Positions 1 to 6,134 of a stretch of 35,204 nucleotides of DNA are shown here, piece after piece. The position numbers and the translations under genes are program-made. How positions within the stretch are numbered: the stretch's first letter is position 1; each line of letters opens with the position of its first letter. Where the stretch lies: assembly GCA_017303735.1 (NCBI GenBank), contig JAFLCF010000023.1, positions 1 through 35,204 of the forward strand, written 5' to 3'. Under the pieces are notes generated by a model. It did not search any database. It worked only from the letters and a program-made list of their open reading frames with translations, and was not told the DNA's origin. Origin of the DNA: Anaerolineae bacterium. GTDB lineage: Bacteria; Chloroflexota; Anaerolineae; Anaerolineales; Villigracilaceae.

Positions 1-40
1 TAGGTAAAATTATATAAAACCAACTCTTGGAGGAGTTTTA

Positions 41-724
41 ATGCAAATTGTCTTGGACATTCTGGCGATCGTGTTGGCATATTTGCTGGGTTCAGTACCT
101 TTTGGCTTGTTGGTCGTAAAACTAAAAACGGGCAAGGATATTCGTGAAGTGGAAAGCGGGCGCACCGGCGGGACGAACGCCATGCGTGCCGCTGGTTTTT
201 GGGCAGGGTTCGCCACTGCCATGTTAGATATTGTAAAAGGCGCGGGGGCGGTTTGGCTGGCAAGATGGATCACACCCGATACACCCATTGTGCATGTACT
301 TGCCCCCATTGCGGCGATTCTGGGTCATAACTATTCGATCTTTTTGGGTGAACGGGATGAGAACGGAAAATTCCGTTTGCGCGGTGGGGCAGGTGGAGCA
401 CCATCCGTTGGCGGCGCGATGGGACTTTTCCTGCCGTCAATTTTGATCGTTCTGCCGTTGGGAATGTTGACCTTCTTCACCATCGGCATTGCCTCGGTCA
501 CGACCATGGCAGTGGCATTGTATTCTACGTTGGCATTCGCGTATTACGCTTCGCAAGGCATCATCCCCTGGGATTATGTCTGGTATGGTCTCGGCGCGGA
601 GTTGCTGCTGATCTGGGCGTTACGCCCGAATATCAAAAGGCTTTTTGAAGGCAATGAACGCATCGTCAAATATAGTTTGAATGGCTGGTTAAGAGCGAGA
701 AAAGAAAAGAAAGACCAGGCATAA
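41..724 (+). CDS. plsY: Glycerol-3-phosphate acyltransferase PlsY
   Basis: Integral membrane acyltransferase that moves an acyl group from acyl-phosphate to glycerol-3-phosphate, the first step of phospholipid synthesis (family knowledge). The 227-residue protein has about five hydrophobic segments. It shows the N-terminal family motif GSVPFGLL (residues 17-24), then KDIREVESGRTGGTN and a later DIVKG. The start is fixed by a strong GGAGGAG site six bases before ATG. Oddities: the usual GSGN(T/I)G loop reads ESGRTGG, and the usual FKGGKGVAT phosphate-binding loop is replaced by RGGAGGAPSVGG after a short charged insertion (ERDENGKFRL). Overall length and topology are normal, so it is probably a lineage variant and not a dead enzyme. 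A hairpin follows directly. Confidence 0.9.
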   Translation: MQIVLDILAIVLAYLLGSVPFGLLVVKLKTGKDIREVESGRTGGTNAMRAAGFWAGFATAMLDIVKGAGAVWLARWITPDTPIVHVLAPIAAILGHNYSIFLGERDENGKFRLRGGAGGAPSVGGAMGLFLPSILIVLPLGMLTFFTIGIASVTTMAVALYSTLAFAYYASQGIIPWDYVWYGLGAELLLIWALRPNIKRLFEGNERIVKYSLNGWLRARKEKKDQA

Positions 725-731
725 GCATGAG

Positions 732-760
732 AACTCCGAGGTCTTAAAGACCTCGGAGTT
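732..760. repeat. Palindromic hairpin after plsY
   Basis: Perfect inverted repeat with 14-base arms (732-745 and 747-760) around one central base; the arm begins AACTCCGAGG. It shares the core CCGAGGTCTT-type sequence with hairpins near 23.6 and 24.3 kb. It lies between two codirectional genes and has no long T-run, so it is as much a dispersed repeat as a terminator. Confidence 0.75.
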
Positions 761-776
761 CTGGTTTAATTATCAT

Positions 777-1700
777 ATGCAACTCCCTGACTCATTCACC
801 CATACGATTCGTACCGTTTTTGAAAAGGACGGCGAGACATTCCTCACCGCCCTGCCCGCATTAATTGAAGAAGCTTCGCAACGCTGGGGTTTGAGTGAGG
901 TGCAGGCTGTCCCCAATCTTTCTTATAATTTTGTCGCATTTGCAAAACGTCCTTCGACTTCGCCGCAAAAAATACGCGGCTCCGCTCAGGACAATGTCAT
1001 CTTAAAACTCGGCGTGCCGAACCCTGAAATTATCAGCGAGATGAACACCTTGAAGTTATTCAATGGAGAGGGTGCCTGTCGGTTAATAGATTGTGATGAA
1101 GAAAAAGGCATGTTACTGTTGGAACGTTTGCAGCCGGGTCAAATGCTGGCAGACTTGCAAGATGACGAGGAACGGACGCACATTGCCATGGATGTGATGC
1201 TGAAGCTCACCCGCCCTGCTCCTGCAAATGGACGCTTCATTCTTTTGACAGATTGGTTTGCAGAGTTGAAAAACCTGCGCCCGAGGTTTGGCGGTGAGAC
1301 GGGTCCATTTCCGCCAGAGTTGTTTGCTCGAGTGGAAGCCTTGTTGCCAGAATTATTTGCAGATAACGATGTTCAACTGATCCATGGGGATTTTCATCAT
1401 TACAACATTCTTTCATCTGAACGCGGCTGGTTGGTGATCGACCCCAAAGGTGTGATCGGACCGGCAGGGTATGAGATCGGTCCACTCATGGTCAACCCGT
1501 TTGGCATTCTCATGGATAGAACCCGGTTCAAGGTCCAGGCGAAGAGGCGGGTGGATATCATCCACGAAAGGACCGGCTGGGCGCGGGAAAAAATCCTCAA
1601 CTGGACGGTGGTGTTTTCAGTCTTATCTGCTTATTGGGATCTTGACCTCGACCCGACTGAAACAATTGAGATGGCAAAAATATTTTCTGAGATTAAATAA
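777..1700 (+). CDS. Aminoglycoside/hydroxyurea-type phosphotransferase (APH fold kinase)
   Basis: Soluble small-molecule kinase of the aminoglycoside 6-phosphotransferase/hydroxyurea kinase branch of the APH superfamily. The catalytic loop HGDFHHYN covers residues 203-210 (D205 as base) and the metal-binding segment IDPKG residues 221-225 (D222), followed by GYEIGPL as in StrB-like proteins. An N-lobe strand LSYNFVAFAKR is followed, after an unusual stretch, by NVILKLGVPNPE, which carries the ATP-binding lysine. Residues about 59-72 (nt 951-992) look like an in-frame repeat insertion. There is no Shine-Dalgarno site before ATG 777; a TTTAAT hexamer lies six bases upstream. Whether it gives drug resistance or acts on a metabolite cannot be told from sequence. 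Confidence 0.85.
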   Translation: MQLPDSFTHTIRTVFEKDGETFLTALPALIEEASQRWGLSEVQAVPNLSYNFVAFAKRPSTSPQKIRGSAQDNVILKLGVPNPEIISEMNTLKLFNGEGACRLIDCDEEKGMLLLERLQPGQMLADLQDDEERTHIAMDVMLKLTRPAPANGRFILLTDWFAELKNLRPRFGGETGPFPPELFARVEALLPELFADNDVQLIHGDFHHYNILSSERGWLVIDPKGVIGPAGYEIGPLMVNPFGILMDRTRFKVQAKRRVDIIHERTGWAREKILNWTVVFSVLSAYWDLDLDPTETIEMAKIFSEIK

Positions 1701-1729
1701 CACAACCTCCCTTGCGGGAGGTTGTGTTA
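1698..1729. terminator. Bidirectional hairpin terminator
   Basis: Perfect 14-bp stem (1698-1711 with 1716-1729) and a TTGC loop. It overlaps the stop codon of the APH kinase and sits 10 bases past the end of the opposing small gene, so it can serve both convergent genes. Confidence 0.8.
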
Positions 1730-1739
1730 TTTCTAACGA

Positions 1740-1898
1740 TTACATGCCAAGCACGTTGAAAACAAATACGCCGATCGCCAACACGCCTGCGATCTTTTTG
1801 AACAGGTCTGAATTCAAAGCGGGGATAAAGACAGCCAGACCATACCACAAGAAAAATAACCAGACGCACCAGCTTGCAAGAGAAGAAGGTAGATTCAT
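1740..1898 (-). CDS. Small membrane protein, 52 residues
   Basis: Short gene read from the complement. The translation begins MNLPSSLASWCVWLFF and ends FVFNVLGM. It is almost entirely hydrophobic and has room for two membrane helices (about residues 9-26 and 36-52) joined by a short loop with a Lys-Lys pair. The start is supported by a GGAG site nine bases upstream of ATG, and the stop is followed by a strong hairpin terminator. I do not recognise a family. It is convergent with the APH kinase and divergent from the ABC exporter genes. RBS, terminator and membrane-like composition make a real gene likely. Confidence 0.65.
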   Translation of the reverse strand: MNLPSSLASWCVWLFFLWYGLAVFIPALNSDLFKKIAGVLAIGVFVFNVLGM

Positions 1899-1992
1899 TT
1901 TTAAGTACTCCTATGGCGAATAAAGTGCCGACCGGATTGCCGACTATATGAAATAACACGGACAGACAAAAGGGGTTGCGATGCGAAAATGT

Positions 1993-1998
1993 TACAAT
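1993..1998 (+). promoter_or_regulatory. Putative -10 element of a leaderless ABC transporter mRNA
   Basis: TACAAT lies six bases before ATG 2005, where no Shine-Dalgarno site exists. Transcription would begin at or very near the start codon. No convincing -35 hexamer at standard spacing was seen. Confidence 0.45.
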
Positions 1999-2004
1999 TA
2001 CCGT

Positions 2005-3789
2005 ATGTCTTCCCTTAGTGTTCCTGCAGAATTTACTTTGCACAGAAAGAACAAATACGACCTTAGCTCGCCGGTGCGTTGGATCCTTTCACATGTGCAA
2101 CCCTATTGGTGGATCGTGATCATGATCTTCGTTGGCGCGATCGGGAATGCCGTGCTGGCAGTAGTTGTGCCTGTACTGACCGGTGACGCATTCAATGCCA
2201 TGTTGCAGCCAAAACCCGATACGTCTGTATTACTTCCGCTGGCGATCATCATCGGCGTTTCGCAAGTGATCCGCGGTGTGTTGCAGCTTGGGCGTAACTT
2301 TGGCGCGGAGTTGATCGCGCAAAAGATCGAGCGCGACATCCGCGACGAGTTGTATCTTTCGTTGCTGGGCAAGAGTATGACCTTCCATAATCTTCAACCC
2401 GTGGGCGATACGATGGCACGCGCCACCAACGATGTGCGCGAAGTGAACTATATGTTCAGCCCGGGCGTGAACCTTGTGGTCGGTTCGTTCATGTTCATAT
2501 TGATGCCGCTCTTCTTCGGTCCGCGCTATCACCCTACGCTGGTGCTGACGCCGCTGGTGTTCATCATCATTTACTTTGTGGCGCTGGCGCGTTATCTCAA
2601 AAGTCTTTCACCCGTCACCGACATGGCACGTGCCACATTTGGTCAGATGAATACTCACCTTTCCGAATCATTGGATGGTGTGGAGATCATGAAGGGTGCG
2701 GCACAAGAAGAAGCGGAAGTAGATCGCTTCGTGACGAATGCCCGCAAGGTGCGCGATACCTTTGTAAAACAAGGCGACCTTGAAGCCCGTTACATTGCCA
2801 TGCTGTTGCTTGGGCTTGCCTTTGCAGGCGGCTTGACTCACGCACTTTTCCTTCTACGTGCCGGGCTCATCAATGTGGGCGCAGTGGTTGGATATTTTGG
2901 CATGTTGCAATTGCTGGGTTTCCCCACCTTCACATCTACTTTTGCGTATTCACAAATTTCGTTGGGGATGTCCTCTTCCCGCCGCATTTTGGAACTGATC
3001 CAACGCGAGACCAAACTCGACCAAAACGCCTCAGGCGTGACCTCAGACCTGCGCGGCGAAATTGAGTTTCGCAATGTCTCCTTTCATTATCCCACTCCTG
3101 CCGAGGGCGGAGCAGGCGGTGATAATGTGCTTGAAAATGTTTCTTTCAAAGTGAAGCCTGGTCAAACCGTGGCGCTTGTCGGGCAGACAGGTGCAGGCAA
3201 GACCACGCTCGTTAAACTCATCAACCGCATCTATGATGTTTCAGAAGGTCAAGTTCTGGTGGATGGTGTCGATGTACGAGATTGGAACCTTGCTTCACTG
3301 CGTTCCCAAATTTCCATCATCGAGCAGGATATCTTCCTCTTCTCGCGCACGCTTGGCGATAACATCGCCTTCGGTAAACCCGGTGCAACCAAGGATGAGA
3401 TCATTGCAGCCTCTCTCGCGGCACAGGCACATGACTTTGTGCTCGATTTTGAAGAGACCTACGAAACTGTGGTTGGAGAACGCGGTGTGACTCTCTCCGG
3501 CGGACAACGTCAACGCATCGCACTCGCCCGGGCTTTTCTCACCGACCCGCACATTCTCGTGCTGGATGATTCCACCTCCGCCATCGACTCTGCCACAGAA
3601 GATAAGATCCAGCGTGCCATCTCCAACGCCGCAAAGGGACGGACGACCTTCATCATTACCCACCGCCTGTCTCAGATCCGCTGGGCAGACCTCATCATTG
3701 TATTGCGCAAAGGCAAGGTCGTAGCCATGGGCACACATGATGATCTGATGAAAACATCCGAAGCGTATTCGAGGATTTTTAGAGAGTAA
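2005..3789 (+). CDS. ABC exporter half-transporter, degenerate ATPase site subunit
   Basis: Type I ABC exporter subunit (594 residues): six-helix membrane domain (about 30-320) fused to an ATPase domain. Walker A GQTGAGKT is at residues 393-400, the Q-loop near SIIEQD, signature LSGGQ at 497-501, Walker B ILVLD ending at D521, and the H-loop in ITHRLS. The residue after the Walker B aspartate, normally the catalytic glutamate, is D522. Its partner gene follows after one hairpin and has the glutamate, so the two probably form a heterodimer with one consensus and one degenerate ATP site, as in TM287/288- or BmrCD-type exporters. An in-frame ATG at 1981 is possible, but it lies upstream of the -10-like TACAAT; ATG 2005 is preferred. 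The substrate is unknown (drug or lipid). Confidence 0.88.
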   Translation: MSSLSVPAEFTLHRKNKYDLSSPVRWILSHVQPYWWIVIMIFVGAIGNAVLAVVVPVLTGDAFNAMLQPKPDTSVLLPLAIIIGVSQVIRGVLQLGRNFGAELIAQKIERDIRDELYLSLLGKSMTFHNLQPVGDTMARATNDVREVNYMFSPGVNLVVGSFMFILMPLFFGPRYHPTLVLTPLVFIIIYFVALARYLKSLSPVTDMARATFGQMNTHLSESLDGVEIMKGAAQEEAEVDRFVTNARKVRDTFVKQGDLEARYIAMLLLGLAFAGGLTHALFLLRAGLINVGAVVGYFGMLQLLGFPTFTSTFAYSQISLGMSSSRRILELIQRETKLDQNASGVTSDLRGEIEFRNVSFHYPTPAEGGAGGDNVLENVSFKVKPGQTVALVGQTGAGKTTLVKLINRIYDVSEGQVLVDGVDVRDWNLASLRSQISIIEQDIFLFSRTLGDNIAFGKPGATKDEIIAASLAAQAHDFVLDFEETYETVVGERGVTLSGGQRQRIALARAFLTDPHILVLDDSTSAIDSATEDKIQRAISNAAKGRTTFIITHRLSQIRWADLIIVLRKGKVVAMGTHDDLMKTSEAYSRIFRE

Positions 3790-3794
3790 CAACT

Positions 3795-3827
3795 TGCTCT
3801 AGTCGGGGCTAAGCCCCGACTAGAGCA
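3795..3827. repeat. Palindromic hairpin between the ABC exporter genes
   Basis: Perfect 16-bp arms (3795-3810 and 3812-3827) around one base; the centre reads CGGGGCTAAGCCCCG. It occupies most of the 54-base gap between the two exporter genes. The design matches the 732-760 repeat. It may reduce read-through or protect the upstream mRNA. Confidence 0.75.
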
Positions 3828-3843
3828 GAATAAGGCTAAACTT

Positions 3844-5658
3844 ATGGGTTTCTTTGCAGGACTTAACGACGAAAAATATGACCGCCAATACAAGGACAAT
3901 GACCTTGTTTGGCGCATGTTCAATTACTTCAACACCCAGGTATCACGCCTGGTCTTTGCCTCGGTGACCATCATCGTCATTGCGGTGATCGGTGCGGCAT
4001 TGCCCGTCATCGTCAGCCGCATGGTGGATCTGATCAAAGACCAGCCCAGCATCAGCGACATTCTTTTGGTAGGTCTGGCACTTGTCGGCGTGGCATTCGG
4101 TCAATGGGGATTGAACTGGCTGCGGCGGGGTCTGATCGTGCGCGCCGTCGGGGATGTGGTCTTGGATATGCGCTCGCGTGCCTTCCGCGCCGCCGCAGAG
4201 CACGACCTATCCTTTTATGACCAGTTCTCGTCTGGGCGCATCGTCTCGCGCATCACATCCGACACGAATGATTTTGGTCAGCTCGTGGTCATCGTCACAG
4301 ACGTGGTGGCGCAGTTCATTCAGGCATTCATCATTGCCTACGTACTCTTCACCACCGAAGTTCGCTTGTCTCTGTTACTGATCGGCTTTCTGCCCATCAT
4401 CTTTTTGATCGCATCGGGGTTCCGAGAAATGGCGCGGCGCGTGACCAAACGCGGCATGAAAGCCATGGCAGATGTCAACGCCGCCATCAAGGAAACCATC
4501 AGCGGCATCTCCATCGCAAAAAATTTCAGACAAGAAGATAGCATCTTCAAATCGTTCGACGAGTCGAATCAGCAATCTTATGGCGTGAACATTCAGCGCG
4601 GCTTCGTGCTCTCACTGGTCTTCCCCACGCTCAATGCGTTGGGCGGGATCTTCGTGGGCGTTCTCGTATATGTAGGCGGCAACAGCGCGGCTGCGGGTGC
4701 CATCAGCATTGGCGCTTGGTATCTATTCATCATGAGCCTCGACCAGTTCTTCTTCCCGGTCTTGAATCTCACTTCGTTCTGGGCGCAAATTCAGGGCGGG
4801 CTTTCTGCAGCAGAACGTGTCTTCGCCTTGATCGATGCCGACCCGAATGTGGTGCAGATCGAGAAACAGGATGTGCCGCGCCTCAAAGGCGAGATACATT
4901 TTGATCACATGTACTTCCGCTATTCGGATAAAGAACCGGTTCTCAACGACTTCAACCTGCTCATTCGACCCGGAGAGACTCTTGCACTGGTAGGGCATAC
5001 CGGCGCGGGCAAATCGTCCATTGCAAAATTGATCGCACGTTTCTACGAATACCAACAAGGTCGCCTTCTCATTGACGGACGCGACATCCGCACCTTTGAC
5101 TTGACTCAATATCGCCGTCAGCTTGGCATCGTCTCACAAGTGCCATTTCTCTTTTCAGGAACCATCGCCGATAACATCCGCTATGCCGCACCGGGCGCGC
5201 CCGAAGAAGAAATGCTGCGCCTCGCCAAACGCATCGGTGACGGCGAATGGCTGGATGCCATGCCGAATGGTTTGCATACCGAAGTGGGCGAACGCGGCAA
5301 TCGCCTCTCGATGGGGCAACGTCAACTCGTGGCGTTGATGCGTGTCTTGGTACAAAACCCAGCCATCTTCATCCTCGATGAAGCGACTGCCAGTATTGAC
5401 CCCTTCACCGAGTGGCAAATCCAACAGGCGTTGAATCTCATTCTGAAGAATTCCACCAGCATTCTTATCGCGCATCGTTTGTCAACCGTCAAAGCCGCAG
5501 ACCGAATTGTGGTTATGAGTAAAGGCACGATCATTGAAGAGGGCAGCCATCAAGGCTTGCTCACCCAAAGCGGACATTACGCCGAGTTGTATAACACTTA
5601 TTTCCGGCATCAATCTTTGGCTTATGTCGAGCAAATGAAGGACATGGTTTCAAAGTAA
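3844..5658 (+). CDS. ABC exporter half-transporter, catalytic ATPase subunit
   Basis: Second half of the exporter pair (604 residues), with a six-helix membrane domain (about 35-320) and an ATPase domain. Walker A GHTGAGKS is at 384-391, the Q-loop in GIVSQ, the signature LSMGQ at 488-492, Walker B IFILDE with D512 and catalytic E513, and the H-loop in IAHRLS. Here the glutamate is intact while the signature departs from LSGGQ. This is the complement of the upstream subunit: the consensus site would use this Walker A/B with the partner's LSGGQ. A weak AGG lies nine bases before ATG. Genes are adjacent and codirectional, so co-expression is likely. Homodimers cannot be ruled out from sequence. 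Confidence 0.9.
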   Translation: MGFFAGLNDEKYDRQYKDNDLVWRMFNYFNTQVSRLVFASVTIIVIAVIGAALPVIVSRMVDLIKDQPSISDILLVGLALVGVAFGQWGLNWLRRGLIVRAVGDVVLDMRSRAFRAAAEHDLSFYDQFSSGRIVSRITSDTNDFGQLVVIVTDVVAQFIQAFIIAYVLFTTEVRLSLLLIGFLPIIFLIASGFREMARRVTKRGMKAMADVNAAIKETISGISIAKNFRQEDSIFKSFDESNQQSYGVNIQRGFVLSLVFPTLNALGGIFVGVLVYVGGNSAAAGAISIGAWYLFIMSLDQFFFPVLNLTSFWAQIQGGLSAAERVFALIDADPNVVQIEKQDVPRLKGEIHFDHMYFRYSDKEPVLNDFNLLIRPGETLALVGHTGAGKSSIAKLIARFYEYQQGRLLIDGRDIRTFDLTQYRRQLGIVSQVPFLFSGTIADNIRYAAPGAPEEEMLRLAKRIGDGEWLDAMPNGLHTEVGERGNRLSMGQRQLVALMRVLVQNPAIFILDEATASIDPFTEWQIQQALNLILKNSTSILIAHRLSTVKAADRIVVMSKGTIIEEGSHQGLLTQSGHYAELYNTYFRHQSLAYVEQMKDMVSK

Positions 5659-5678
5659 TAATAAATCTTCTGCAAAAT

Positions 5679-5714
5679 AAAACGGACTCTTGATTCCACC
5701 AAGTGTCCGTTTTT
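5679..5714. terminator. Hairpin terminator after the ABC exporter
   Basis: A 14-bp stem with one mismatch, arms 5679-5692 and 5700-5713, outer arm AAAACGGAC, followed by a T-run on the plus strand. It lies between the exporter and a convergent small gene and could act for both. Confidence 0.75.
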
Positions 5715-5733
5715 GTATTCAAACAAGCATTTC

Positions 5734-6024
5734 TTACGAAACAGGAGGAAGCGGCTCGTCGCCGGAGGCTGCCGGTTTCTTTCGCATGGTGAAGAAACCA
5801 ACCGCAACAGGGATTGCAATAAAGATAATGGATACACACAGAAGACTAATCCCCAATGTGATCGCAGACGAAGGGTCACTGCTACCATTAATATCAATAT
5901 CTGCGCCGGGGACGGAGCCAACGAATGCATACATCGCTCCCATAAAACACATGAACAAACCGGGGCATCCGCACAACACAACTGCGGCGATCGTGGCAAT
6001 CAGACCTTTATTCTTCGTATTCAT
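5734..6024 (-). CDS. Small two-TM membrane protein, 96 residues
   Basis: Starts MNTKNKGLIATIAAV. A first hydrophobic segment (about residues 7-36, with a CGCPG turn) is followed by an acidic extracytoplasmic loop (DIDINGSSDPSS), a second hydrophobic segment (about 57-80) and a basic then acidic tail (MRKKPAASGDEPLPP). The start at 6024 is chosen because AAGGAGAG stands directly before it; a longer frame upstream has no such site. No family recognised. The plan (TM, polar loop, TM, Lys-Lys tail) resembles the larger protein at 27147-27566, though sequence similarity is not obvious. It lies downstream of the pheT terminator and is probably its own unit. Confidence 0.7.
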   Translation of the reverse strand: MNTKNKGLIATIAAVVLCGCPGLFMCFMGAMYAFVGSVPGADIDINGSSDPSSAITLGISLLCVSIIFIAIPVAVGFFTMRKKPAASGDEPLPPVS

Positions 6025-6069
6025 AATCTCTCCTTTAAGATTGGTGTCCTTAAGTATACGTCCAATAAA

Positions 6070-6101
6070 AATGGGATGCAAGCACATGCCTGCATCCCAT
6101 T
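6070..6101 (-). terminator. Terminator of the pheST operon
   Basis: Read on the minus strand, an 11-bp perfect stem (arms 6091-6101 and 6070-6080, sequence AATGGGATGCA) is followed by a T-rich stretch. It lies 33 bases past the pheT stop codon. Confidence 0.85.
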
Positions 6102-6134
6102 GGCTTATCAACGAGTAGAACTCCTTGATTCCGC

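Noticed and set aside
1693..2043. 116-codon minus-strand frame over the small membrane protein
   Set aside because: It is in another frame than the 52-residue gene, crosses the terminator hairpin and the promoter of the ABC gene, and has no RBS.
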